A stretch of 64,000 nucleotides of DNA from Solitalea agri (GTDB taxonomy: Bacteria > Bacteroidota > Bacteroidia > Sphingobacteriales > Sphingobacteriaceae), in the NCBI RefSeq assembly GCF_023914155.1, contig NZ_JAMWYS010000027.1:1-64000 (forward strand), written 5' to 3'. A model generated the notes under the pieces. It had not been told where the DNA came from. It ran no database searches and saw nothing but the letters and a program-made list of their open reading frames with translations. A program made the position numbers and the translations under genes. The first letter of the stretch is position 1; the number at the start of each line of letters is the position of its first letter. Shown here piece by piece: positions 18,921 through 28,067 of this stretch.

Positions 18921-20177
18921 ATGAACAAATCTACTTTTAAGAAGATAGCAGCTATGTCGCTGGTTGCAGCATTTAGCAGTCTATCGGCGTTTGCCCAAGA
19001 CGGTGGCGCGAAAGTGTTTGGCGGGACCAAACAGTTCAGAACTTGGCAAATCGGAGTAAACGGCGGAGTGGCAGCACCTGTTGTTTTCTTAGGAGGCCAT
19101 AATGACTACAACGAATGGGACGCTAACTTTGGTTACGGCGTTTACATTCAAAAACAATTAACCCATGCCTTTGGTTTAAAATTAGACTATCAAGGTGGTA
19201 AAGTAGCTGGAAGCTATAATGGGTCCACCAATGGACAAGGTTACCCTGGTTTTGATTCGTTCTCAACTACCATTAACTATGCAATTTCATTACAAGGTCA
19301 GGTTGATTTAACCAGCTTGTTATGGAAACGCGATAGCAAAGTTGCCTTGTATCTACAAGGAGGTTACGGTTTAACCGGTTACAAACCAGATGGCGACACC
19401 CGTACCGAGCAGTTCATTCCTGTTGGAGGTGGTTTGAAATTCAAATTGTCAGAAGGCATTGGTTTGGATTTAGGTTACACCATGAACTTTTTGGATGCTG
19501 ACAACTTGGACAGAACCTGGTTCGGCCCAAGCAATGACAAATGGTCATACGGTTACGCAGGTTTAAACTTTGCCCTAGGAGCCAAAGAGAAGAAAAACCT
19601 GGACTGGGCTAATCCATATGCCTTGATGTATGATGAGTTGAAAGACAATCAATTACGTCAGGAAGTGGAAGCATTGAAATCACGTGTTGCAGCTAACGAA
19701 GGTGAGATTGCCAACGTGAAGAAAGATTCAGACGGTGATGGCGTATCAGACATCTTTGATAAAGAGCCAAACACTCCAGCTGGTAACGTGGTAGACGGAG
19801 CAGGTCGTACGATTGTATTCCCAACTCCAGCACCGGTAGCAGCTCCAGTTGAGCAAAGCAACACCATTCAGTTCGACTTCAACTCAGACAAATTACGTCC
19901 AGAGTCAGCAGGTGCAATTGAAAGCATGGCTAGCGAGTTAAAAGCATCAGGTGGTAAAATGTTGTTAGAAGGTCACGCTTCAGAAGAAGGTACTGAGAAA
20001 TACAACATGGATCTATCAAAACGTCGTGCTGCTTCAGTGAAAAAAGCGTTGGTAAAAGCTGGTGTAAAATCAGGTAATATCACCACTAAAGGTTACGGCG
20101 AAACTCGTCCGGTAGCATCTAACGACACTGAAGAAGGTCGTCAGAAAAACCGTCGCGTTGAATTCAAAGTTCAATAA
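18921..20177 (+). CDS. OmpA-family outer membrane protein with peptidoglycan-binding domain
   Basis: A 418-residue protein with a cleavable signal peptide (ending SAFAQ, about residue 26). A beta-barrel-like region (about 35-220, alternating aromatic strands) is followed by a short coiled coil (LRQEVEALKSRVAANEGEI), a thrombospondin type 3-like calcium motif (DSDGDGVSDIFDKEP) and a C-terminal OmpA domain (about 312-418: IQFDFNSDKL, then LSKRRAASVKKAL and GRQKNRRVEF). It should link the outer membrane to peptidoglycan. Codon use looks biased toward that of highly expressed genes. It has its own promoter and a very strong terminator, so it is probably an abundant single-gene transcript. Confidence 0.93.
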   Translation: MNKSTFKKIAAMSLVAAFSSLSAFAQDGGAKVFGGTKQFRTWQIGVNGGVAAPVVFLGGHNDYNEWDANFGYGVYIQKQLTHAFGLKLDYQGGKVAGSYNGSTNGQGYPGFDSFSTTINYAISLQGQVDLTSLLWKRDSKVALYLQGGYGLTGYKPDGDTRTEQFIPVGGGLKFKLSEGIGLDLGYTMNFLDADNLDRTWFGPSNDKWSYGYAGLNFALGAKEKKNLDWANPYALMYDELKDNQLRQEVEALKSRVAANEGEIANVKKDSDGDGVSDIFDKEPNTPAGNVVDGAGRTIVFPTPAPVAAPVEQSNTIQFDFNSDKLRPESAGAIESMASELKASGGKMLLEGHASEEGTEKYNMDLSKRRAASVKKALVKAGVKSGNITTKGYGETRPVASNDTEEGRQKNRRVEFKVQ

Positions 20178-20202
20178 TCGCAGGTAACGATAAAAGTTAA
20201 CT

Positions 20203-20243
20203 AAAAAGGGAGTTCTGATGATTATCAGGACTCCCTTTTTGTT
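20203..20243 (+). terminator. Very strong terminator of the OmpA-family gene
   Basis: A 17-bp stem with one G-T pair (20203-20219 with 20224-20240) and a 4-base loop; the 3' arm ends in TTTTT. The promoter of the next small gene abuts it. Confidence 0.92.
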
Positions 20244-20251
20244 TATTTTTG
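20244..20251 (+). promoter_or_regulatory. -7 box for the small DUF6728-like gene
   Basis: TATTTTTG (full TAnnTTTG match) 9 bases before the ATG at 20260; the -33 position (20222-20224) reads TTA and lies in the terminator loop and 3' arm. The transcript would be leaderless or nearly so. Confidence 0.5.
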
Positions 20252-20259
20252 TACCTCAT

Positions 20260-20400
20260 ATGTTATATTTCTTTCGCAAAAAAGACCCAAACCGTCCAAC
20301 AAACTTTAATATTAAAGTGATGCATTGGATAAACCGAATAGCTATTATTGTTTTTTTAGCCGGGGTAATCTATAAGTTAATAGAAGTATTCTTGAAATAA
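20260..20400 (+). CDS. Small membrane protein, DUF6728-like
   Basis: A 46-residue protein: basic N-terminus (MLYFFRKKDPNRPTNFNIK) and one membrane segment (IAIIVFLAGVIYKLIEVF). It resembles a small Bacteroidetes-specific family of unknown function (DUF6728), recalled from memory and not checked by search. An in-frame ATG at 20218 would add 14 residues but lies inside the upstream terminator and before the -7 box, so 20260 is preferred. It is followed after 60 bases by ridA. Confidence 0.65.
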   Translation: MLYFFRKKDPNRPTNFNIKVMHWINRIAIIVFLAGVIYKLIEVFLK

Positions 20401-20460
20401 AGAACCGGCTAGTTAGCTACAGAAGCTTAACTCATATTAACCTAAATAATCTCAATTTAA

Positions 20461-20841
20461 ATGAAATCAATTGTAAAAACAGAAAATGCTCCGTCACCAA
20501 TCGGTCCATATAATCAAGCTGTGTGGGCTGGAAATATGCTTTTTGTTTCTGGCCAGATAGCTATAAACCCAGTGACGAATGAAATAATAATACATGATAT
20601 TTCCTTAGAAGCTCATCAGGTGATGAAAAACCTTGCAGCAATTTTAACAGAAGCAGGATTAACATTTGATAATGTAGTAAAGACGGGCATATTTTTAAAG
20701 AATATGAGTGATTTTGCTATTGTTAATGAAATTTATGGAAGTTATTTCTCAGGAAATTATCCAGCGCGTGAAACTGTTGAGGTTGCCAGTCTGCCTAAAA
20801 ATGTGAATGTAGAAATTTCAGTTATTGCTGTTAAATTTTAA
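20461..20841 (+). CDS. ridA: RidA-family enamine/imine deaminase
   Basis: A 126-residue cytosolic protein that hydrolyses reactive 2-aminoacrylate-type enamines released by PLP enzymes. The family start (APSPIGPYNQAV), the core FVSGQI, and the C-terminal signature YPARETVEVASLPKNVNVEI with its conserved Arg are present. The length is typical. The next gene starts 6 bases after the stop, suggesting co-transcription with the RarD-like permease. A ridA-permease pair could point to export or uptake of amino-acid metabolites, but this is inference. Confidence 0.93.
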   Translation: MKSIVKTENAPSPIGPYNQAVWAGNMLFVSGQIAINPVTNEIIIHDISLEAHQVMKNLAAILTEAGLTFDNVVKTGIFLKNMSDFAIVNEIYGSYFSGNYPARETVEVASLPKNVNVEISVIAVKF

Positions 20842-20847
20842 GACAGA

Positions 20848-21759
20848 TTGGAGCAGAATCAATCCTTAAAATATTTTCTTGCCGGAATGGCTTCTCCTGC
20901 TATCTGGGGTTTCTTTGCAATAGCGCTTAGAAACCTTAAATTTTTTCCGGCTATGCAAATACTTGACTACCGAGTATTTACTTCATTGGTAATTCTTCTC
21001 GTAGTAATACTTTTGTTTAGAAAGAAAAGGATTAAGGCAGATTTGAACTATTATCAGTTTGCTGTTAAGAATAAGCGACGATTTTGGAAGCTTTTGATAT
21101 GTTCCAGTATTTTACTTACGGGTAACTGGTTGTCATTCATATATGTTATTAATAGCGTAAGTATTCAATCAGGGGCATTTGCTTATATGGTTTGTCCATT
21201 GTTAACTGCAATTGGAGGCTTTTTGATCTTGGGTGAACAATTGAATAAATTGAAATGGATAGCTATAGGAATTAGTTTAATCAGTGCTGCAATTTTAGGT
21301 TGGGGGCATCTCAGTGATGTATTATGGTCCTTCTTCATTGCAATACTGTTTGCAGGATATTTAATTACTCAACGAAGTATTCAAGGTTTTGATAAATTAA
21401 ATCTGTTGTCAATTCAGTTGTTTATAGCCTGTTTGTTTATTATTCCATTGGAGATAATTCAACCGCATCCCATACCTCAAAGCATTAGCTTTTGGAGTAA
21501 TATCGTTGTAGTTGCAGTGGTATTTACCATAATTCCATTGTATTTGAGTTTATATTCCATGATACGCATACCTGCTTCTACGGCTGGAATTTTAATTTAT
21601 ATTAACCCCATTATTGCCTTTGCAGTTGCGTTTTTTTATTTCCATGAAGGGTTTACATTTCAGAAACTAGTATCTTATGGCTTACTTACTGCTGCTGTTA
21701 TACTTTTCAATTGGGATTATATTAAAAAATTACTACCCCAAGTAGCATCAAGCAAATGA
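20848..21759 (+). CDS. EamA-family permease, RarD-like
   Basis: A 303-residue inner-membrane protein with ten hydrophobic segments in two EamA repeats. It resembles RarD (chloramphenicol-sensitive protein family): AGMASPAIWGFFAIALRNL at the start and a RarD-like central loop (FAYMVCPLLTAIGGFLILGEQL). The best start is TTG at 20848, 6 bases after ridA; the first ATG (GMASP, residue 14) would cut into the first membrane helix. The transported compound is unknown. The recG gene follows 25 bases on. Confidence 0.83.
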   Translation: MEQNQSLKYFLAGMASPAIWGFFAIALRNLKFFPAMQILDYRVFTSLVILLVVILLFRKKRIKADLNYYQFAVKNKRRFWKLLICSSILLTGNWLSFIYVINSVSIQSGAFAYMVCPLLTAIGGFLILGEQLNKLKWIAIGISLISAAILGWGHLSDVLWSFFIAILFAGYLITQRSIQGFDKLNLLSIQLFIACLFIIPLEIIQPHPIPQSISFWSNIVVVAVVFTIIPLYLSLYSMIRIPASTAGILIYINPIIAFAVAFFYFHEGFTFQKLVSYGLLTAAVILFNWDYIKKLLPQVASSK

Positions 21760-21784
21760 AGTAACCTAATGCATTTTTGTCTTT

Positions 21785-23896
21785 GTGGAAAGAAAAGGCT
21801 TTTTTGATACACCGATAGAATATTTAAAAGGCGTTGGCCCTTCTAAGGCCGCTGTGCTTAATAAGGAATTCGGCATTCTTACTTATAGTGACCTGATTCA
21901 GCATTACCCTTTTAGATATATTGATAGAACCAGATTCTATTTAATTAGCGAGATAGGTCCTGAATTACAGTATATTCAATTGAAAGGGCATATTGTTGAT
22001 AAGCAATTAATTGGAGATGCCCGAAAGAAGCGATTGGTAGCTACCTTAAAAGATGAACGAGGTGGGCATTTGGAACTTGTTTGGTTTCAGGGTATTAAAT
22101 TTATTGATAAGAACCTGCAAATAGGCAAAGAATACATCGCTTTTGGCAAGCCGCATTTTTTTAATTCAAAGCCAAATTTGCCACATCCTGAATTGGAACT
22201 TGTTTCAGAAGTGCGGAAAGAATTTCAAACTGCTTTACAGCCTGTTTATTCTTCGACAGAAAAGCTCAAATTATTTTTCCTAGATAGTAAGGGGTTCATG
22301 CGTCTTATCTATTCCATTTTGCAGCAGGGTTTTTCTTTGATTCAAGAAACATTACCTTATAATGTAATAAGTCATTATAAGCTGATGTCGAGGAAGGAAG
22401 CTTTAGTGCAGATTCACTTTCCCACCGATTCAAAATCATTGCAAAGAGCTCAGCTTCGGCTAAAGTTTGAAGAGCTTTTCTTTATTCAACTTCGATTACT
22501 TTTTAATAAACAGATAAAAAAACGGCTTCATAATGGCAGTACATTTAGTATAGTTGGGGACCTGTTTAATTCATTTTATAAGAATCATTTACCTTTTGAG
22601 TTAACGAATGCTCAGAAACGCGTCGTTAAAGAGATAAGACAGGATACTTATTCCGGCCTGCAAATGAACAGGCTATTGCAGGGTGATGTTGGAAGCGGCA
22701 AAACGGTTGTTGCCTTAATGTCAATGTTATTGGCCGCTGATAATGGGTTTCAGTCGTGTATGATGGCCCCAACAGAAATTTTGGCAACTCAGCATTATAA
22801 TTCAATTAGTTCGCTATTGCAACCCATGGGAATAGCAGTGGGACTTTTAACCGGATCAACTCGCAAAAAGGAAAGAGACAAATTACATGAAGCACTTAAA
22901 AATGGCGAACTGAAATTGCTTGTTGGAACCCACGCTTTAATTGAAGACAAAGTTCAGTTTGAAAATTTGGGTTTGGTGATTATTGATGAGCAGCACCGTT
23001 TTGGCGTGGAGCAACGTGCAAAATTATGGCGCAAAAACTCGAATCCACCTCATATTCTAGTGATGACTGCAACTCCAATTCCTCGGACATTGGCAATGAC
23101 TCTATACGGCGACTTAGATGTTTCTGTAATTGACGAATTGCCTGCAGGTAGAAAGCCGATCTCAACTATACATAAATATGAAAATAACAGATTACGTTTA
23201 TTTGGGTTTCTAAAAGAGGAAATAGCGAAGGGGCGTCAGGTCTATATCGTGTATCCTTTGATTGAAGAATCTGAAAAGATGGATTATTTGGATTTGATGA
23301 ATGGTTTCGAACATATTTCCAATGTATTTCCGACTCCTCAGTATAGGGTTAGCATCGTTCATGGTAAAATGAAAGCAGCTGAGAAAGATATGGAGATGGA
23401 GCGCTTTAAAAGGGGAGAAACGCATATAATGGTAGCCACAACAGTTATAGAGGTGGGGGTGAATGTGCCTAATGCTTCCGTTATGGTTATAGAGAACGCT
23501 GAACGATTTGGTCTTTCACAGCTGCATCAATTGAGAGGACGAGTAGGACGTGGTGCCGAGCAGTCTTATTGTGTTTTAATGACGAGTCACAAGCTGTCAT
23601 CGGAAGCAAAAATCAGAATTGATACGATGGTTAGAACAAATGACGGCTTTGAAATCTCAGAGATGGATCTTAAGTTGAGAGGTCCTGGAGATATTGAAGG
23701 TACCCAACAAAGCGGGGTTTTAGATCTTAAACTAGCCGACCTGGCGAAAGATCAGCAACTTTTGATAGAAGCAAGGAAAGTTGTTGAAGAAATTTTAACA
23801 GAAGATCCATCGTTAATTCAAGAAAAAAATTTAAACTTACGTTTATATTTTCAAAAAAAGGGTTTGTCTGAAATTACTTGGGAAAAGATTTCGTAA
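21785..23896 (+). CDS. recG: ATP-dependent DNA helicase RecG
   Basis: A 703-residue helicase that remodels stalled forks and Holliday junctions. The N-terminal wedge/OB region (about 1-200) starts with a helix-hairpin-helix-like YLKGVGPSKAAVL. Walker A is GDVGSGKT (300-307), Walker B DEQH (401-404), motif III TATPIPRT, and motif VI LRGRVGR. The C-terminal TRG-like region (GPGDIEGTQQSG) is present. The start is GTG at 21785; an ATG start would remove the conserved N-terminus. It is probably read with the genes before it, as the gap is only 25 bases. Confidence 0.95.
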   Translation: MERKGFFDTPIEYLKGVGPSKAAVLNKEFGILTYSDLIQHYPFRYIDRTRFYLISEIGPELQYIQLKGHIVDKQLIGDARKKRLVATLKDERGGHLELVWFQGIKFIDKNLQIGKEYIAFGKPHFFNSKPNLPHPELELVSEVRKEFQTALQPVYSSTEKLKLFFLDSKGFMRLIYSILQQGFSLIQETLPYNVISHYKLMSRKEALVQIHFPTDSKSLQRAQLRLKFEELFFIQLRLLFNKQIKKRLHNGSTFSIVGDLFNSFYKNHLPFELTNAQKRVVKEIRQDTYSGLQMNRLLQGDVGSGKTVVALMSMLLAADNGFQSCMMAPTEILATQHYNSISSLLQPMGIAVGLLTGSTRKKERDKLHEALKNGELKLLVGTHALIEDKVQFENLGLVIIDEQHRFGVEQRAKLWRKNSNPPHILVMTATPIPRTLAMTLYGDLDVSVIDELPAGRKPISTIHKYENNRLRLFGFLKEEIAKGRQVYIVYPLIEESEKMDYLDLMNGFEHISNVFPTPQYRVSIVHGKMKAAEKDMEMERFKRGETHIMVATTVIEVGVNVPNASVMVIENAERFGLSQLHQLRGRVGRGAEQSYCVLMTSHKLSSEAKIRIDTMVRTNDGFEISEMDLKLRGPGDIEGTQQSGVLDLKLADLAKDQQLLIEARKVVEEILTEDPSLIQEKNLNLRLYFQKKGLSEITWEKIS

Positions 23897-23934
23897 CTAT
23901 TTATATATTTATCGCCTAATCGAACCAATTTATT

Positions 23935-24405
23935 ATGAAGAAGTTTTTAGTTATTTTATCGCTGTTATTTATTGCTAAATCGGGTTTTTCACAAAATGCT
24001 TCACCTATTATACAACAAACCGAACATTGGTTTAGAGATCAAAATGCGTCTTTTGTGAAAAAACTAACTCCCGAAAATTATGAGAAAATTGATGTTATTT
24101 GGGATAAAGCTGAACAGGTTTATACCGAAGGCAAAGAATATGTTAGAGTACCAGTTGACGGAGTGTATAAAGTTGCTCCCAAGCCAGGTAAAGTAGCTCC
24201 ACCGGCACCGCAAAATAATTTATATTTTGTAAAAACCGACAGCACATTTGATTGTCTCTTAGTAAGAGTTGAATCAAATCCTGCTAAGCACCAAAACATG
24301 TTAACAATTCGCGATGGTGTAAAAGGAGAGGTTTTAGTTAAACCTTTTGATGATATATTGCCATTACCTAAGGTTAATTGGTATTTTGAGCAACCAAGAG
24401 ATTAG
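23935..24405 (+). CDS. Secreted protein of unknown function
   Basis: A 156-residue protein that I do not recognise. Residues 1-20 are a signal peptide (MKKFLVILSLLFIAKSGFSQ). The mature part has no Cys motif or known catalytic signature. It contains a Pro/Ala/Lys segment (KVAPKPGKVAPPAP, about 80-95) that looks like a linker between two small parts. It is probably periplasmic. It follows recG by 38 bases and is closed by a good terminator. Confidence 0.7.
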   Translation: MKKFLVILSLLFIAKSGFSQNASPIIQQTEHWFRDQNASFVKKLTPENYEKIDVIWDKAEQVYTEGKEYVRVPVDGVYKVAPKPGKVAPPAPQNNLYFVKTDSTFDCLLVRVESNPAKHQNMLTIRDGVKGEVLVKPFDDILPLPKVNWYFEQPRD

Positions 24406-24430
24406 TCTGATCTTTAAGAGAAAGTACTAT

Positions 24431-24470
24431 AAATACCCGGGAATTATTAATTTCCGGGTATTTATATTTT
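24431..24470 (+). terminator. Intrinsic terminator after the secreted protein gene
   Basis: A 13-bp stem with one G-T pair (AAATACCCGGGAA with TTTCCGGGTATTT, 24431-24463) and a 7-base loop is followed by a T-rich tail. Confidence 0.85.
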
Positions 24471-24530
24471 GAAACGATTAAAAGGTTGAAATATTAAATA
24501 TGCTGTAACCACACTATTGAATAAAATTAT

Positions 24531-25904
24531 ATGAAGAAAAGAAGTTTATTGTTTGCAATTATTTGTTTCGCCTTAAATGTAAATGCATCAAACCCCGATT
24601 CAGCAGTTGTTAGCAAGATTTATGATGAAATACTCGAAAAGGGTAAGGTATATGAAAACTTACATTATTTATGTAAGAATATTGGCCCAAGATTAAGTGG
24701 CTCGGCAAATGCTCAAAAGGCAGTTGATTGGACCAAATCATTAATGGAGACCTACGGTTTTGATAGGGTTTATCTCCAAGAAGTAATGGTGCCACATTGG
24801 GATCGAGGAGTAAAGGAAACGGCTTACTTTAAAGTAAATAATAAAAAACAAACTGTTGCAGTTGCAGCATTGGGAGGCTCGGTAGCTACAATTGAAAAAG
24901 GTATTGAGGCTGGGATCATTGAGGTTTATAATTTTGATCAGTTAAAAGAATTGGGGGAGGCGAAGATAAAAGGCAAAATAGTTTTCTTTAATCGCCCCAT
25001 GAATTCAAAAGCAATCAGAACATTTAATGCTTACAGAGATGCCGTGAATCAACGTTCCCAAGGAGCAACAGAAGCTGCTAAATATGGTGCCATTGGAGTA
25101 ATTGTAAGATCGATGACTACACGTGTAGACGAATTCCCCCATACCGGATCTTTGCATTACGATGAAAATGTATTGAAGATCCCCGCCGTTGCAATTGCAA
25201 CTAAGGATGCTAATCAGTTAAGCGAAGCTTTAAAATTACAGCCTTCAATTACATTTTTCATGAAACTTAACTGTAAAACTTTACCTGAAACTCTTTCTTA
25301 TAATGTGATTGGTGAAATAAAAGGCTCTGAGTTTCCAAACCAAATTATTACCGTTGGAGGGCATCTTGATTCATGGGATTTAGCGGAAGGAGCTCAGGAT
25401 GATGGAGCAGGTACAATGCAATCTGTGGAGGTATTAAGAACACTGAAATCATTAGGTGTTAAACCGAAACATACTATCCGGACTGTTTTATTTATGAATG
25501 AAGAGAATGGGTTAAGAGGAGGATTGAAGTACGCAGAAAATGCAAAACAAAACGGAGAGCAGCACCTCGCTGCGATTGAGTCTGATTCTGGAGGTTTTAC
25601 TCCCAGAGGTTTTTCTGTTGATGCATCCACTGCTGTGGTAGATAAGATCTTGTCTTGGAAATCGATTTTTGATGGATTTGATTTGAATGAAATTGGAGGA
25701 GGAGGAGGTACCGGGTCTGATATCGGACCTTTAAAACCACTAGGAACCGCTTTGTTTGGTTTCCGTCCCGATTCTCAACGTTATTTCGATTTTCATCATG
25801 CTGCCAATGATGTTTTCGAAAATGTGAATGAACGGGAGCTAAAACTTGGAGCAGCTGCAATGACAGCCCTTGTTTACCTCATCGATCAAAACGGATTAAA
25901 TTAG
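24531..25904 (+). CDS. M28-family metallopeptidase with PA domain (glutamate carboxypeptidase-like)
   Basis: A 457-residue exported peptidase. The signal peptide ends near residue 20 (NVNAS). The M28 zinc ligands are visible: His278 and the catalytic Asp280 in GGHLDSWD, bridging Asp290 in AQDDGAG, the Glu pair in MNEENGL, an Asp in ESDSGG, and the last His in FDFHHAANDVF. A protease-associated insert occupies about 120-235 (GKIVFFNRPM, then GAIGVIVRSM). It resembles plasma glutamate carboxypeptidase and bacterial M28 aminopeptidases, so it likely trims peptides in the periplasm. It stands alone between two terminators. Confidence 0.92.
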   Translation: MKKRSLLFAIICFALNVNASNPDSAVVSKIYDEILEKGKVYENLHYLCKNIGPRLSGSANAQKAVDWTKSLMETYGFDRVYLQEVMVPHWDRGVKETAYFKVNNKKQTVAVAALGGSVATIEKGIEAGIIEVYNFDQLKELGEAKIKGKIVFFNRPMNSKAIRTFNAYRDAVNQRSQGATEAAKYGAIGVIVRSMTTRVDEFPHTGSLHYDENVLKIPAVAIATKDANQLSEALKLQPSITFFMKLNCKTLPETLSYNVIGEIKGSEFPNQIITVGGHLDSWDLAEGAQDDGAGTMQSVEVLRTLKSLGVKPKHTIRTVLFMNEENGLRGGLKYAENAKQNGEQHLAAIESDSGGFTPRGFSVDASTAVVDKILSWKSIFDGFDLNEIGGGGGTGSDIGPLKPLGTALFGFRPDSQRYFDFHHAANDVFENVNERELKLGAAAMTALVYLIDQNGLN

Positions 25905-25917
25905 ACTATTAAGTAGG

Positions 25918-25970
25918 TTGAAAGGATTGAATGGCTTAGATTTGCAGCACTCTTCAATCCTTTCAATTTT
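25918..25970 (+). terminator. Intrinsic terminator after the M28 peptidase gene
   Basis: A perfect 14-bp stem (TTGAAAGGATTGAA at 25918-25931, TTCAATCCTTTCAA at 25953-25966) has a 21-base loop and a TTTT tail. Confidence 0.75.
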
Positions 25971-25982
25971 TAACTTAATATT

Positions 25983-27260
25983 TTGTCTACAGAAAACTTA
26001 ACCCCACCTGTAAAACACGATGCGTTCGCATCGTTGCGTTTCCCCGAATTTCGATCTTACCTAGGCATGCGTTTTTTTCTAACGTTTGCGCTTCAAATGA
26101 AAGCTGTTATTGTAGGATGGTTTATTTATAGCGTAACGAAAGATCCTTTGTCATTAGGTATGGTAGGATTAGCAGAGGCAATACCAGCCCTTTCTGTTGC
26201 CTTATTTGGCGGATATGTAGCTGATCGATCTGATAAACGAAAGCTTTTATTAGGGGTGTTATTTACAGTTCTTTCGGCGGCTTCTATATTATTCCTGGTT
26301 ACGTTGCCTTCCATGCATCAATCAATAGATGATAAATTGTTAGAAATCATCATCTACTTATTAGTGTTTGTTGATGGATTAGCACGTGGTTTTTTTGCTC
26401 CGGCAGCTTTCTCATTAATGGCTTCCCTTGTACCTAAAGAGTTATACCCAAATTCATCGTCATGGAACAGCTCGTGCTGGCAGTTAGCAGCTGTCGCAGG
26501 CCCAGCTGCAGGTGGATTGATTTATGGATTCTACGGTATTTCAGTAACCATGGCAATTGTACTGGTTCTTATGCTAAGTTCAATAGGCTGTACATTAATG
26601 TTAAATAGCAAACCTGTTGGATTAATTGAAAAGAAAGAATCGATATGGAGTAGCTTGACTGAGGGTGTAAGGTTTGTATTTGGCACTAAAATGATGCTAG
26701 GAGCAATGACATTGGATATGTTCTCTGTTTTTTTTGGAGGAGCTGTTGCCTTACTTCCGGTATTTGCAAATGATATTTTAAAGATAGGTGCCGAAGGATT
26801 AGGTATATTAAGAGCAGCTCCATCTGCGGGTGCAGTTATTACAATGCTAATCATGACTCGTTATACACCGGCTGTTCGTCCGTGGCGAAATTTGATTATT
26901 GCTGTGTCGGGTTTTGGTTTAGCAACTATAATGTTCGGTCTTTCCCGTAATTTTTATCTATCGATATTCTTTTTGTTTTTAATAGGTGCATTCGATAGCG
27001 TGAGTGTTATAGTTCGGTCTACGATTTTTCAACTATTAACACCTGATCATATGCGTGGCCGTGTTTCGGCGGTAAACACCATGTTTATTGGTTCGTCTAA
27101 TGAAATTGGAGCCTTTGAGTCAGGGGTGACGGCCAAACTTATGGGAACAACTTTGGCTGTGGTTTTTGGTGGAAGTATGACGATGATTATTGTTTTAGGA
27201 ACATTTCTTAAAACAAAAAATTTATTACCATTAAAACTGGTAGGGAAAGAGTTTAAGTAG
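25983..27260 (+). CDS. MFS exporter (MFS_3/EntS-like)
   Basis: A 425-residue inner-membrane protein with twelve hydrophobic segments. It has the MFS loop 2-3 motif region (GGYVADRSDKRKLLLG, about 75-90) and a C-terminal half with DHMRGRVSAVNTMF. It is closest in feel to the MFS_3 family that holds EntS-type siderophore exporters and macrolide pumps. The start is TTG at 25983, giving a short cytosolic N-terminus (STENLTPPVKHDAFASLRFPEFR). The substrate is unknown and no biosynthetic cluster adjoins it. Convergent with the DUF4136 gene, 19 bases away. Confidence 0.85.
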   Translation: MSTENLTPPVKHDAFASLRFPEFRSYLGMRFFLTFALQMKAVIVGWFIYSVTKDPLSLGMVGLAEAIPALSVALFGGYVADRSDKRKLLLGVLFTVLSAASILFLVTLPSMHQSIDDKLLEIIIYLLVFVDGLARGFFAPAAFSLMASLVPKELYPNSSSWNSSCWQLAAVAGPAAGGLIYGFYGISVTMAIVLVLMLSSIGCTLMLNSKPVGLIEKKESIWSSLTEGVRFVFGTKMMLGAMTLDMFSVFFGGAVALLPVFANDILKIGAEGLGILRAAPSAGAVITMLIMTRYTPAVRPWRNLIIAVSGFGLATIMFGLSRNFYLSIFFLFLIGAFDSVSVIVRSTIFQLLTPDHMRGRVSAVNTMFIGSSNEIGAFESGVTAKLMGTTLAVVFGGSMTMIIVLGTFLKTKNLLPLKLVGKEFK

Positions 27261-27279
27261 CCAGTTCCACAATGTTGTG

Positions 27280-27906
27280 CTAATGTTTAGCTATTGTTTT
27301 CTTTTTTGTAGTTTTTACCGGCGAAGTTTTCTTTTTATAGTAACTGGCAGGGATAGATTGCCCTTTGTTAGGAAAATCAGTGAACGCCTCTTTAAACATA
27401 GCGTCAATAACCCGTTGAGAGTCGCGGGTGAAAAATCGGTCATAACCTATAGCAGCCCATACAAGTCGGTTTGTTATTGGATTGATTAACCCAAGAACCA
27501 AAACTCCCTCAGGACGGTCATCATCAAGCCATTCTTCACTTGAGCTTTCTACAATTCCTTTTGGGAGACGAAGTTGTGGCCCGTAACGGGCAAGGCTTGC
27601 CTGGGTTTGAATACCTCCTATAAAAGTAAAAATCAGCTGTCCTTTAGTCGCGTCAAAAGTTAAATGATGCTGATAAAAGTTTGCCTCAAAAACAGCCTGC
27701 ATGTTGCTATTCGCGCTTTCACGATTTACAGTGTCTCTATTGACAAGTACTTTTCCGGGTTTAAACCGATAAGTTTTGATTATTGAAAAATTGAAGGATG
27801 AATCGCGGAATACTTTTACTGTTTGAGCATTTGAAGTTCCGAAGTAAAAGAAAATTAGAAGAAAAGAAAGGAAAGTGATTGGTTTAATCTTATACTGAAG
27901 AGTCAT
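27280..27906 (-). CDS. DUF4136-like exported protein
   Basis: With the ATG at 27906 the protein is 208 residues. It starts with a signal peptide (ending GTSNAQ, about residue 28), followed by a DUF4136-like core: strand TVKVFRDSSFNFSIIKTYRF, conserved AIGYDRFF and a C-terminal helix VIDAMFKEAFTDFPNKG. The tail is Lys/Thr-rich. The family is common in Bacteroidetes and Proteobacteria envelopes with unknown function, often as lipoproteins; here there is no lipobox Cys. An upstream in-frame ATG at 27927 adds 7 residues before a normal signal peptide and is less likely. Confidence 0.75.
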   Translation of the reverse strand: MTLQYKIKPITFLSFLLIFFYFGTSNAQTVKVFRDSSFNFSIIKTYRFKPGKVLVNRDTVNRESANSNMQAVFEANFYQHHLTFDATKGQLIFTFIGGIQTQASLARYGPQLRLPKGIVESSSEEWLDDDRPEGVLVLGLINPITNRLVWAAIGYDRFFTRDSQRVIDAMFKEAFTDFPNKGQSIPASYYKKKTSPVKTTKKKTIAKH

Positions 27907-28033
27907 AGAGCCGTAAATTAGTTTCAATTTAAGATATTCAAAAAATAGGTACTTTCAAACAATTGATAAATGGAAGATTTCTGTCTTTCGATAATTTGGT
28001 AGAATGGGTAAGGAATATCAGTAGATTCTAATA

Positions 28034-28067
28034 AACCCTAACCCTGCATTGCAGGTTTAGGGCTATT
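28034..28067 (-). terminator. Hairpin in the gene-free gap 27907-28249, likely terminator of the response-regulator operon
   Basis: The 343-base gap holds no convincing open frame. Its one clear structure is a 12-position stem with one mismatch (CCCTAACCCTGC at 28036-28047 with GCAGGTTTAGGG at 28051-28062) and a 3-base loop. Read on the minus strand it ends in a T-rich run, so it may terminate transcripts from the two-component genes. Confidence 0.5.

Noticed and set aside
20218-20259. Upstream start for the small DUF6728-like protein
   Set aside because: The ATG lies inside the OmpA terminator stem and before the -7 box, so it would not be on the small gene's own transcript.
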